DNA from: Sphingobacteriales bacterium
Lineage (GTDB): Bacteria > Bacteroidota > Bacteroidia > Chitinophagales > UBA2359
DNA length: 64,000 bases
NCBI GenBank assembly: GCA_016711295.1
Contig: JADJTE010000012.1
Coordinates: forward strand, 124,001 to 188,000
Reading direction: 5' to 3'
Positions 30,962 through 39,432 of the stretch are shown here, piece after piece. The position numbers were made by a program, and so were the translations under genes. The notes beneath the pieces were generated by a model. It had not been told where the DNA came from. It saw nothing but the letters and a program-made list of their open reading frames with translations, and searched no databases. Every line of letters begins with the position of its first letter. Positions within the stretch are counted from its first letter, which is position 1.

Positions 30962-31605
30962 ATGTATTGGTGTTTGTATGTAGCTATTTTGGCGGCATTT
31001 ATTGCTTGCTGCGCTGATGTGTCGTTGCTATACGTAGCACAAGGCGGTTATGAAGCACAGGACTATAGCTTTTTAGGCATATCAATACAGAGCGGCTCTA
31101 TGCAGGGCATTATTTGGGCATATTATTCATACCGCTCGAATTATTGGGCTTCATTGCCGTTTATACTGCAATGTATGGCGTATCGGCGCGTTGGCGGTGG
31201 GCAATTGCGGGTTTGGCGATATATATGACCATTTTGGGTGTGGCTTATCATGCGTCATTGGGGCAATTCGCCCTTTGGACGCGCTTTGCCGCTTCCACTC
31301 AAACCCCTACCGATATCGTAGCTACTCAAAACCAATTATTATTGGCTTTTTTTGAACCATTAGGGGCAATATTGCCCATTCTTTTTGTCATTTTGTCCTT
31401 GGCTATTGCCTACTGTGTCTATGCCTATCCTACGGTATATCCACGCCGCTTTGCTTGGGCTAATCCCTTATCGATATATTTGTTGTGCGTGGTGGCATAT
31501 CTGTTATCACCGCCGATAGGTGGTATTTTTTTAGTAGCAGGATTTAACCTATCCATACTTGTTTGGTTACTGCTGACGACTTGGGCATTGCGGCGGCGGA
31601 TTTAA
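30962..31605 (+). CDS. Multi-pass membrane protein of unknown function (frameshifted)
   Basis: The joined product of about 215 residues has six or so hydrophobic segments (MYWCLYVAILAAFIACC, ELLGFIAVYTAMYGV, WAIAGLAIYMTILGVAYH, LGAILPILFVILSLAIAY, PLSIYLLCVVAYLLS, LSILVWLLLTTW). One missing T at about 31109 separates SMQGII from LGILFIPLELLGF. A TTG start at 30905 would add 19 hydrophilic residues; the ATG at 30962 is preferred. No family recognised with confidence; a small integral inner-membrane protein is all that can be said. Confidence 0.6.
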
Positions 31606-31662
31606 CAGCCCGTTAATATTATAGCGATGAGAGAGACCAAATTATTTTATTTTGCGGCAGGC

Positions 31663-33288
31663 TTATTCCAACACCACTTGTTTTAGCGACAAGGCATTGA
31701 ACGGATTGATGCCCAAATTTTTGACCCTCGGCTGGACAAAGCGCAATACCTCGTCATAGTATAGCGGTACTATTGGTGCTTCGGACAGCAGCAGGCTATC
31801 CATTGCGCGGTATTGTGCGTAGCGTCGTGCGTCGTCATTTTCGGTAAGGGATTGCTCATATAGTTGATTATATTGGGCATTATCAAAACGCGAGTAGTTA
31901 GGAGGTGCGCTATTGCCGCCGTACAACACTGCCAAATAGGTTTCGGGGTCGGGATAATCGCCAATCCACGAGGCGCGGAAAAAATCGGCTTCGCCTTTGG
32001 CGGCTTTTTCGCGCAAAAATGCAGGTGGGTTCAGGTTGACCGATATAGGTATGCCTTGTTCGGCGAGTTGTTTTTGGATAAAGGTAGCAAATTCTTGATA
32101 GGTGGCATTTGTTTCTAAGGCGATAGGCGGCATATCTTTGCCTTTCGGATAGCCCGCTGCTGCTAATAGCTCGGCGGTGCGCTGCGGATTATAGGTATAG
32201 CCTTTTGTTTTTTGGTCGGCAAAGGGTGGCATTACGGGCGGTACAAAGCCATTTTCGGCAGGTACGCCTATATTATTGCGCAAGAAACGCACCATTTTTT
32301 GTCGGTCTATGCCGTAGTTAATGGCTTGCCGCACGAGTTTGTTGCGCAGGGCTTCATTGCGGTTGCCTTGTTGCAAGATGCCTACATATTCGGTATTGAG
32401 GTATGGGCTGCGCAGCAATACAACTTTGTTTTGTAAAGCTGTCTGCAATTGTCCATCAGCAGTTAGTAGGTCGTCTTTGTAGGAGGCGTCAAGCCCTGAA
32501 ATGAAATCTAATTTCCCCTCTAAAAATTGTAAATACTCATTGCGCTTGTTCTCCATAAAGGTTATTTTTATCCCGTCTATGGCAGGTAAGGCTTTTCCTT
32601 GTGCGTCGCGTTCGTGGTAGTTGGGATTGCGTGTAAACACCAGTACCTCGTTTTCTTTCCATACTTTAAACTTAAAAGCACCTGTTCCGACGGGATTAGT
32701 CCTAAATTCTTTGCCATAATGCTCGGTTATTTCGCGGGGCACGACCGAACAATAGGGCATAGCCAAGATGCCCAACATAGGGCGAAAGGCTTGGCGAAGG
32801 CGCAATACAAATGTGCTATCGTTGGGGGCTTGGAAAGGGTCTTTTTCAGCTACTTTGCCATTGAACAACCATGCACCCGTAGAGGCTACGGCGGGGTCGA
32901 GTATTCGTGCAAAACTATAAGCCACGTCTTGTGCCGTGACTCGCCTGCCTTTGCCGCCCTCGAACTGGGCGTGGTCATGAAAAAAAACATCGCGCCGTAG
33001 TTGGAATGTATAGGTCAAACCGTCGGGGCTTATTTGCCAAGCCGAGGCTATGGCGGGTTGTATTTCGAGTTGGTCGTTGGTCTGCACTAATCCGTCGAAC
33101 AATTGGGCTACAGCCCAGTTATTGGCTTGGTCTTTGGCAAAGGCGGGGTCAAGCGACGATATATTAGAGGCTTGATTATAGCGAAATACTTTGCTATCGC
33201 TACTTGGGCTATTGTCGCCACAAGCAGATAGTAGTAACAATAAAATAGCTATGAAAGCTAAGGGTAGGTGCGTCAGATAGCGCGGCAT
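31663..33288 (-). CDS. ABC transporter solute-binding lipoprotein, family 5 (peptide/nickel type)
   Basis: The 541-residue protein has a lipobox LLSAC (Cys23) and the SBP_bac_5 fold signatures: FDGLVQTNDQLEIQPAIA, WQISPDGLTYTFQLR, VGTGAFKFKVWKENEVL, VRQAINYGIDRQKMV and WIGDYPDPETYL. Members bind peptides, nickel or sugars and feed an inner-membrane ABC importer (Dpp/Opp type). No permease or ATPase gene is adjacent, so it is an orphan subunit here. The frame is intact. Confidence 0.9.
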   Translation of the reverse strand: MPRYLTHLPLAFIAILLLLLSACGDNSPSSDSKVFRYNQASNISSLDPAFAKDQANNWAVAQLFDGLVQTNDQLEIQPAIASAWQISPDGLTYTFQLRRDVFFHDHAQFEGGKGRRVTAQDVAYSFARILDPAVASTGAWLFNGKVAEKDPFQAPNDSTFVLRLRQAFRPMLGILAMPYCSVVPREITEHYGKEFRTNPVGTGAFKFKVWKENEVLVFTRNPNYHERDAQGKALPAIDGIKITFMENKRNEYLQFLEGKLDFISGLDASYKDDLLTADGQLQTALQNKVVLLRSPYLNTEYVGILQQGNRNEALRNKLVRQAINYGIDRQKMVRFLRNNIGVPAENGFVPPVMPPFADQKTKGYTYNPQRTAELLAAAGYPKGKDMPPIALETNATYQEFATFIQKQLAEQGIPISVNLNPPAFLREKAAKGEADFFRASWIGDYPDPETYLAVLYGGNSAPPNYSRFDNAQYNQLYEQSLTENDDARRYAQYRAMDSLLLSEAPIVPLYYDEVLRFVQPRVKNLGINPFNALSLKQVVLE

Positions 33289-33349
33289 ATCGATAGGAAT
33301 GGGCTATATTGGTAAATAGAAAATGTTGGGTTGGTGTTTATTCCAAATA

Positions 33350-33395
33350 CATTTATCCGTAGCACAGCAATATAGAACTGTACTACGGATAAATG
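33350..33395. repeat. Intergenic inverted repeat (13-bp perfect stem)
   Basis: CATTTATCCGTAG (33350-33362) pairs with its exact inverse at 33383-33395 around a 20-base loop. There is no T-tract on either side, so it is not a classical terminator. It lies upstream of the solute-binding gene and downstream of the Spy-like gene. Confidence 0.6.
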
Positions 33396-33439
33396 GCATG
33401 ATTATTTGAGCCTATATTCAAGCAATCCAACGATAGCCC

Positions 33440-33886
33440 TTATTGTCGGAGGCGTTTGGTAGGAGGTATGGCGCGTTGGGGTTTATTGTTGGTGGCAGCG
33501 TGTAGGTAGCGTCTAATAATAGCGCGATGTTCGTCTATGGCATTCATTTGTTTAGCGTCGAGGTAGGGCTGCAATTGGGCTTTGCTCTGCCGAAATTGGT
33601 CGCGCAGGTCTTGGCGGTGTTGGCGTATCAGTTCTTGGGTCTCGCGGTATTGTAGGCGCAAGATGCTGTCGGTTTGCTCTTCTTGTTGGGGGCTTAATTG
33701 TAACACATCGCGCATTAGCTCGACATAGCCTGTTTCGGTGTGTTTATCGACATTAGCGTTTAGTTGTTGGCGGTATTGTTGGCGTTGTTGGCGCAGCCAA
33801 TAGCCGTTTGCCATAAATCCAATGACAAATCCGATGAGCAAAAAGCCCATGATAAGCAGCAATGTTATGGCGATATTTTTATTCAT
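33440..33886 (-). CDS. Spy/CpxP-like periplasmic protein with N-terminal membrane anchor
   Basis: From the ATG at 33886 the 148-residue product has one N-terminal hydrophobic segment (ITLLLIMGFLLIGFVIGFM) and a helical, Gln/Arg-rich body with the LQLSPQQEEQTDSIL motif, like Spy/CpxP or heavy-metal-sensing adaptor proteins. These act as periplasmic chaperones or envelope-stress sensors. It is the third gene of a minus-strand operon after an ECF sigma factor and its probable anti-sigma factor, so it may be a sensor or target of that regulon. Confidence 0.7.
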   Translation of the reverse strand: MNKNIAITLLLIMGFLLIGFVIGFMANGYWLRQQRQQYRQQLNANVDKHTETGYVELMRDVLQLSPQQEEQTDSILRLQYRETQELIRQHRQDLRDQFRQSKAQLQPYLDAKQMNAIDEHRAIIRRYLHAATNNKPQRAIPPTKRLRQ

Positions 33887-33942
33887 GGCCCCTTTATTTT
33901 TTTCTTGAAAAGGGAAGTATTTTAGTGGCAAAAGAAGTCGCT

Positions 33943-34371
33943 TTACAATGACTCATAGATATATTCGTCCCAATCGCTTTCTTCGTTGTATTCGTCCGAT
34001 ATATAATTGCCTGTTATAGTTTCTATTGATATAGTGCCTTCGTGCAGGTAAGTGTGCAGGGCAAAAAACAGACCGACGCAGGCAGCGGCGGCAGCCACGC
34101 GCGGAAACCATAGCAGCATTAGCTTAGTAATAGCAGTTAATTGGGCTGATTTTTGGCGATTGAGTACGCGGTCGGCAAAATTAGGGGCAAATTGTGGTTG
34201 ATAGTGCTGCAATTGTGTTCGCAATTGAGCCAGGCGTGCGTATTCGGCTTGCCAATCGGTTTGGGTTTGTAGCTGTTGCTGTACGTACTGTCGTTCTTCG
34301 TCCGACAAGTTGTCGGGCGTATCTGTTGCACGCAGCAGCAATTCGTAGGAGTCGGGTGGCAGGGTCGTCAT
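33943..34371 (-). CDS. Putative anti-sigma factor, single membrane span
   Basis: The 142-residue protein has a hydrophilic N-terminal half (about 1-85), one membrane segment (WFPRVAAAAACVGLFFAL, about 88-107) and a short acidic tail (EYNEESDWDEYIYESL). Its start overlaps the end of the ECF sigma factor gene by 4 bases (ATGA), indicating translational coupling. A role as the sigma factor's inhibitor is inferred from layout; no ZAS zinc motif is visible. Confidence 0.65.
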   Translation of the reverse strand: MTTLPPDSYELLLRATDTPDNLSDEERQYVQQQLQTQTDWQAEYARLAQLRTQLQHYQPQFAPNFADRVLNRQKSAQLTAITKLMLLWFPRVAAAAACVGLFFALHTYLHEGTISIETITGNYISDEYNEESDWDEYIYESL

Positions 34372-34937
34372 GGCAATAAGTATTTGCGCAATTGTTCTTG
34401 TGCCCGCGATAAGCGCGACAATACGGTGCCCAAGGGTATTTGCAGCATGTCGGCGGTTTCTTGGGTGCTATATCCTTCTATCAGGCGCAAGGTGATTACG
34501 GCACGCAATTTTTCGTCGATGCGGTCGAGGGCTTTCTGAATTTGTTCGCGTATTTCGGCTTGTTCGTAGGCGTTGTTTGGGTCGGCGATTTGTTGTTCGG
34601 GGGTATCGTTGTGGGTGTCGTCAGGTGGCGCAAAAGAACTTAGCGTGAATCGTCTTCGGCGTTTGCGGCGTTCTAATTCGTTGATAGAGAGATTGATAGC
34701 TATTTTGGTCAAAAAGGTATTTAGGCTGGCTTCTTGTCTGAATGTATCTATGGTACGAAAAAAACGGATAAATACTTCTTGCCCTACGTCGTCGGCTTCG
34801 GGGCAATTGCCTAACATACCGATAACCGTAAGAGCTACTTTTTTCTCGTAGCGAAGCACGATGGCACGAAACGCTGTTTCATCGCCCTTACGCGCTTGTT
34901 CGAGGAGTATGGCATCGGTAGTATCCTCCAAAATCAT
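34368..34937 (-). CDS. ECF RNA polymerase sigma factor (RpoE-like)
   Basis: The 189-residue protein has sigma region 2 (FRAIVLRYEKKVALTVIGML ... DDVGQEVFIRFFRTID) and region 4 (LRAVITLRLIEGYSTQETADML, IPLGTVLSRLSRAQEQL). It should direct RNA polymerase to stress or envelope promoters under control of the overlapping downstream anti-sigma gene. The linker between regions is long and Asp/Pro-rich. Confidence 0.92.
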   Translation of the reverse strand: MILEDTTDAILLEQARKGDETAFRAIVLRYEKKVALTVIGMLGNCPEADDVGQEVFIRFFRTIDTFRQEASLNTFLTKIAINLSINELERRKRRRRFTLSSFAPPDDTHNDTPEQQIADPNNAYEQAEIREQIQKALDRIDEKLRAVITLRLIEGYSTQETADMLQIPLGTVLSRLSRAQEQLRKYLLP

Positions 34938-35007
34938 GCGCTGTGGTTATAGTTATTAGACCATTGGTAGGGGCGTTTTATTCCGTATCGAAGCAAAAAA
35001 AGCGTTA

Positions 35008-35316
35008 TTATTCCGTAGCGATGACAAATATATCTTCGTCGGGTCGTTTCATCAAATAGTTTTCGCGGGCAAAACGCTCTTTGGTCGCGTCGTTGTGGAG
35101 CAAATCTTGGAGCGATTTTTCGACATCGGCAATTTGTTCTTTGTAATGTGCCTTTTGCTCTTCCATTGCCTTTACGTTCTGCCGTAGTTGCCATTGCGAC
35201 CATAATGTATTGCTATCGAACGCTACTAACCATAGTACGAACAATCCTATCGTAAAAGCATAGCGATTGCGCAGTGAGGGCGGTATAAATTGGTATAGTT
35301 GCTGAAAAATAGACAT
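35008..35316 (-). CDS. DivIC/FtsB-like septum formation initiator
   Basis: The 102-residue bitopic protein has one membrane span (FTIGLFVLWLVAF), a coiled coil (LRQNVKAMEEQKAHYKEQIADVEKSL in pieces) and the C-terminal motif ARENYLMKRPDEDIFVI typical of DivIC/FtsB. It should help recruit or activate septal synthesis at the divisome. It lies just downstream of enolase, an order seen in many bacteria. Confidence 0.88.
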   Translation of the reverse strand: MSIFQQLYQFIPPSLRNRYAFTIGLFVLWLVAFDSNTLWSQWQLRQNVKAMEEQKAHYKEQIADVEKSLQDLLHNDATKERFARENYLMKRPDEDIFVIATE

Positions 35317-35363
35317 GATTTGCGCGAGTCTAAGGTTTTACTTGGATAGATGATGGGCGAAAG

Positions 35364-35406
35364 CCTTCCGACCTCGTAGCTGTTGCCAACCTACGATGTC
35401 GGAAGG
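35364..35406. repeat. Long intergenic stem-loop between eno and divIC-like gene
   Basis: Arms 35364-35379 and 35391-35406 pair over 15 of 16 positions (CCTTCCGAC core, one mismatch), loop about 11 bases. No T-run follows in either direction. Its location between the two genes of a probable operon suggests a processing or stability element, or a dispersed repeat. Confidence 0.6.
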
Positions 35407-35424
35407 GATAAATAAGTATATCGA

Positions 35425-36711
35425 TTAAAAAAATCGGTACTCGTTGCCTGGATAATACGCTGCTGCGCCTAACTGCTCTTCGATGCGCAGCAATTGATTG
35501 TATTTAGCCATGCGGTCGCTGCGCGATGCCGAGCCCGTCTTGATTTGTCCCGTATTGAGGGCAACGGCGATATCGGCGATAGTGGTATCTTCGGTTTCGC
35601 CCGAACGGTGGCTAATGATGCTATTATAGCGATACATAGCACCCAATTTGACACAATCTATCGTTTCGCTCAACGAACCTATTTGGTTTACTTTAATTAG
35701 AATGGCATTGCCTACACCCTTTTTGATGCCTTGTTGTAGGCGTTCTACGTTGGTGACAAACAAATCGTCGCCTACGAGCTGTACTTTTTTGCCCAATTTT
35801 TGGGTTAGGGATTTCCAGCCCGCCCAATCATCTTCTGCCATGCCGTCCTCTATCGATATAATTGGGTAGCGTTTGCACCAATCAACCCAGAAAGAGACCA
35901 TTTCGTCGCTGCTCAGAGCGTCGTTGCTCGATTTGTGGAACACATATTTTTGGGTTTTTTCGTCGTACAATTCAGATACAGCTGCATCAAGCGCGATATG
36001 AATATCTTCGCCTGGTCGGTAGCCTGCTTTTTCAATAGCTTGCAATACGGTCTCGATAGCCTCTTGGTTAGAGCGCATATTGGGTGCAAAACCGCCTTCG
36101 TCGCCTACGTTGGTCGAATATTTTTTCGATTTCAATACCGATTTGAGGTGATGAAATACTTCAACGCCCATTTGCAAGGCTTCCGAAAAGCTTTCGGCAC
36201 CAGTAGGCACAATCATAAACTCTTGAAAGTCGATGCTATTGTCGGCATGGGCACCTCCGTTGAGGATATTCATCAAGGGTATGGGCAAAGTAGTGGCATT
36301 TACCCCGCCCAAATAGCGGTATAGGGGTTGTTTGAGTTCGGCGGCAGCGGCGTGGGCTACTGCCATCGAAACGGCGAGTATGGCATTAGCACCCAAGTTG
36401 CTTTTATTGGGCGTGTTGTCTAACTCACACATAACAGCGTCAATTTCGGATTGGTCAAACACGTTCATGCCGACAATCTCGTTATAGATAAGTGAGCCCG
36501 CATTTTCGACTGCTCGCAATACGCCTTTGCCCAGAAAAACATCGGCATCGCCATCGCGCAGTTCAACAGCTTCGTGTTTGCCCGTCGAAGCACCCGAAGG
36601 CACAGCTGCACGACCGCGTGCGCCACTTTCGGTTACTACTTCTACCTCAACGGTGGGGTTGCCGCGCGAATCGAGGATTTGCCGCGCAACAATGTCATGG
36701 ATAACGCTCAT
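35425..36711 (-). CDS. eno: Enolase
   Basis: Enolase interconverts 2-phosphoglycerate and phosphoenolpyruvate in glycolysis. The product (428 residues from the ATG at 36711) has IVARQILDSRGNPTVEVEV, the substrate loop GASTGKHEAVELRD, GDEGGFAPN with the catalytic Glu, the metal site SIEDGMAEDD, the catalytic Lys in ILIKVNQIGS, and SHRSGETEDT. An upstream start at 36744 would add 11 residues that do not belong to the family. The frame is intact. Confidence 0.97.
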   Translation of the reverse strand: MSVIHDIVARQILDSRGNPTVEVEVVTESGARGRAAVPSGASTGKHEAVELRDGDADVFLGKGVLRAVENAGSLIYNEIVGMNVFDQSEIDAVMCELDNTPNKSNLGANAILAVSMAVAHAAAAELKQPLYRYLGGVNATTLPIPLMNILNGGAHADNSIDFQEFMIVPTGAESFSEALQMGVEVFHHLKSVLKSKKYSTNVGDEGGFAPNMRSNQEAIETVLQAIEKAGYRPGEDIHIALDAAVSELYDEKTQKYVFHKSSNDALSSDEMVSFWVDWCKRYPIISIEDGMAEDDWAGWKSLTQKLGKKVQLVGDDLFVTNVERLQQGIKKGVGNAILIKVNQIGSLSETIDCVKLGAMYRYNSIISHRSGETEDTTIADIAVALNTGQIKTGSASRSDRMAKYNQLLRIEEQLGAAAYYPGNEYRFF

Positions 36712-37018
36712 AAAATAGGTATGGATATGATTAAAACACGGCACAAAGTTACGGACTGTTTCTCAATTATTGTGTAAGTAGGGACAAAATCGCAGTATTG
36801 CCAAAAAAACGCGAGTAGCCAGTTCTTGTAGGTATATCGTGAGTACTGCTTTTTGTATATGTTTAAAAATACCAAATAAGACATTTCTACACTCGTAACT
36901 ATTTAGGTATAGGGTTTTGGGTATGGGGTGATGGGCTATATTTATCTATTAATGCCTGAAATCATTGCATATTTGATTAGAAATAGCTATTCTTGCGGGC
37001 TGTTCCTACAAGGCTAAA
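36712..37018. other. Intergenic region upstream of eno
   Basis: No gene is supported here. CAAAGTTA at 36744-36751 is a minus-strand -7 box (TAACTTTG) for eno, without a clear -33 partner. Confidence 0.35.
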
Positions 37019-37285
37019 TAGTGGTCTGTGTTTTAAATTTCAGTCCTAAATTTTGGTCAATGCTGCTTTGTAGCAAGGGCGCGAGCAAGATGTGCAGGTT
37101 AATTTTTTGCTCAAAATTAGAAACCAAATCATTAGTGGTTAATGATTAGTGGTTAATGATTAATGATTAGTGGTCTGTGTTTTAAATTTCGGTAACAAAT
37201 TTTGGTCAATGCTGCTTTGTAGCAAGGGCGCGAGCAAGATGTGTAGGTTAATTTTTTTAACCAAAATTAGAAAATCAGACCAATA
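37019..37285. repeat. Duplicated 105-bp non-coding repeat with MITE-like ends
   Basis: Copy 1 (37019-37123) and copy 2 (37168-37274) run in the same direction and match almost throughout, including an identical stretch of about 45 bases (from TTTTGGTCAATGCTGC to GAGCAAGATGTG). Both begin TAGTGGTCTG; after copy 2 the inverse CAGACCAATA stands at 37276-37285. The same end sequence bounds the element at 16032-16359. Between the copies (37128-37167) lies a short tandem array of an ATTAGTGGTTAATG unit. Confidence 0.7.
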
Positions 37286-37382
37286 GTTACCTCCACTCAA
37301 ACATCCGCCTTAGCTATTAGTGCTTTGCATGGCTATCGCCCTGTTATCACCATAAAAAAAAATAGAATATTTCGGTCAGATA

Positions 37383-38988
37383 CTATGGGTTGGTCTGTAC
37401 TACTTGCACCGTGCCTGCTGTGCCACTATTCCAAACCACCGTAATTTGGTGCGTGCCTTGCCCGTTTATAATAGTACCATCGCCCGAAGAGATACTCCAT
37501 TCATAGCTATGTCCGCTGGTAGGCGAAACGCTATATAGATGCGATACGGAAGCATCGTCACAGATTTCGCTACTGCCCGCGATAACGGGGTCGGGGCGGT
37601 CTTTGACCGTAATGTTCACGGGGGCAGAAGTGGTGCTACATCCTACTGCCGCTTTGCTGACGCGCACGGTATAGCTACCCGTTATAGTGGTAGCATAGTC
37701 GGGCTGGGTGGCACCAGGAATATCGAGTCCGTTCCAAATCCATTGGTAGTTGAGTCCTGCACCTCGTTTGGCTTGTAGTACATAATTATCGCCTTCGCAG
37801 ATAGTAGTAGGCGCGTTATTTTGAATCAATGCTACGGGTGCGCATTGAGTAGAGCGAATTTTGTAAATTCTGCCTTCGCCCAAGGCGGTTACATACAACT
37901 CGCCGTAGCGGTCTTCGCCAAACGCACTATATTGGTAGTCGGTTGTATCTTTGATAGCGGTTGTATTAAAGGTATTGAGCGAAACATTGCGTAGCGTAGT
38001 CCAAAAGCGACCCGAACAATAGTCGGCGAATAAATAATAACCATACATATTGTTGAATTGTGCGCCGCGATAGACAATACCACCTGTTACCGAGCAACCC
38101 AGGCGCATCGTTATCATAGACAAAGACGGGACCTGTATGCGTAGTTACTGTACCGCAGGACCCTGAGCTGTACGTGGCATTACCTTCGTAACATTTCCAT
38201 CCATAATTGAGACCGCCCGCACTGCCCGCAGGTTCAAAATCTATTTCTTCCCAATTGCCTTGCCCTACGTCGCCAATCCACATATCGCCTGTGAGTTGGT
38301 CGAAGCTAAACCGCCAAGGGTTGCGCAAGCCCAAAGCCCAGATAGCAGGCGCAAACGGTGTTGAATCGACAAAAGGATTGCTTGGCGGAATGCTATATGG
38401 GCTACCATTATCGATGTCGATTCGGAGCATTTTACCTAAGAGGCTGCTCGAAGTTTGGGCGTAATTTTCGGGGTCGCCACCGCTGCCGCCGTCGCCCATA
38501 CCGATATATAAATAACCGTCGGGACCAAATTCGAGGTTGCCGCCGTTGTGGTTGCTATAAGGTTGGGTAATGGTCATCAGGATGACCTGTGAGCTGGGGT
38601 CGGCGAGGTTGGGGTTAGAGGTGTTGCGCGTATAGCGTGCTATATAGGTATTGCCATTGCTTTCGGCGGTATAATTGACATAAAAATAGCCATTGGTGGC
38701 ATAATTGGGGTGAAATGCCAGACCTAACAAACCGCGTTCGTTGCCCGATTGCGATACAATGCCGCTTAGATTGAGAAAAGGTGTGCTGAGGCGATTGCCC
38801 AGCGAATCGGAAATGATAATTAAACCGCGTTGTTGCACGACAAACAGCCGACTGTCGCCGCAATGTTCAATAGCAACGGGGCGGTTATAACCCGTAGAAA
38901 AGGATTGGAGTGTAATGGCGGGTTGTGCCGACGCTGTACCTGCAAGGCTTAAAAACAGAATGATAAGCAGTGCAATTTTTGAGTTCAT
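37383..38988 (-). CDS. Secreted glucose/sorbosone dehydrogenase-like (PQQ-type) protein, 3'-truncated and frameshifted
   Basis: From the ATG at 38988 a signal peptide (cleavage after GTASAQ) is followed by a beta-propeller of the GSDH family: YNRPVAIEHCGDSRLFVVQQ, ERGLLGLAFHPNYATNG, HNGGNLEFGPDGYLYIGMGD, GLRNPWRFSFDQLTGDMWIG and WEEIDF. The frame shifts at about 38100 and continues with FADYCSGRFW and GEDRYGELYVTALGEGRIYKI. Two Ig/PKD-like domains follow. The protein ends abruptly in the second (GTVQVVQTNP) with no T9SS tail, 98 bases from the repeat array at 37.0-37.3 kb. The 3' end was probably lost. The family oxidises sugars or similar alcohols in the periplasm or outside the cell. Confidence 0.8.
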
Positions 38989-39084
38989 GTGCATGTTGTT
39001 TGAATTTTGAACCCCCAAAAATAGGGAAAAGTATTGGTAAAATGGCAGCAGTGCATTTTTTTTTGCTAAAAATAGGCATGATGC

Positions 39085-39114
39085 TTTGAAATACAGAAAT
39101 TAGCCGTACCTTTG
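39085..39114 (+). promoter_or_regulatory. Promoter of tRNA-Ser
   Basis: TTTG (39085-39088) and TACCTTTG (39107-39114) are 18 bases apart. The tRNA starts 5 bases after the -7 box, so the transcript would begin almost at the mature 5' end. Confidence 0.6.
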
Positions 39115-39118
39115 CACC

Positions 39119-39203
39119 GGAGGTTTGGCAGAGTGGTCGATTGCGGCGGTCTTGAAAACCGTTGTGCCGGAAGGTACCGGGGGTTCGAATCCCTCAGCCT
39201 CCG
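39119..39203 (+). tRNA. tRNA-Ser (anticodon TGA)
   Basis: The 85-base sequence folds as a class II tRNA: acceptor arm GGAGGTT with AGCCTCC, D arm GGCAGAGTGGTCGATTGC, anticodon loop CTTGAAA with TGA at 39153-39155, a long variable arm (TGTGCCGGAAGGTACCGG region) and T arm GGGTTCGAATCCC. The 3' CCA is not encoded. Confidence 0.95.
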
Positions 39204-39245
39204 CTCTATTTTTTTTCAAGTAAAGGTTTTGAATGCCTTTTGAGT

Positions 39246-39284
39246 CATATTTTCCCTATTAAGACGGGGAAATATGGCTTTTTT
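39246..39284 (+). terminator. Terminator downstream of tRNA-Ser
   Basis: An imperfect inverted repeat (CATATTTTCCC with GGGGAAATATG) is followed by a T-rich run (CTTTTTTATTTT), 43 bases after the tRNA. Confidence 0.75.
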
Positions 39285-39348
39285 ATTTTAAGGAAAATTT
39301 TGGTATAGAAGAGCGACCAATTTTCGCGCCTCAAATATAGATAAAGGA

Positions 39349-39381
39349 TTGTGGCGTATTTCGACAATATGATTACCTTTG
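39349..39381 (+). promoter_or_regulatory. Promoter of the PorE-like gene
   Basis: TTG (39349-39351) and TACCTTTG (39374-39381) are separated by 22 bases, in line with the phylum consensus. The gene begins at 39433. Confidence 0.55.
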
Positions 39382-39432
39382 TGGCGTTATGATATGCTTA
39401 GAATTATTAGGCATATCTAAAACCCCATTATT

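Noticed and set aside
37128..37170. Short tandem repeats resembling a mini-CRISPR
   Set aside because: Units are about 14 bases, directly adjacent and AT-rich with no unique spacers and no cas genes.
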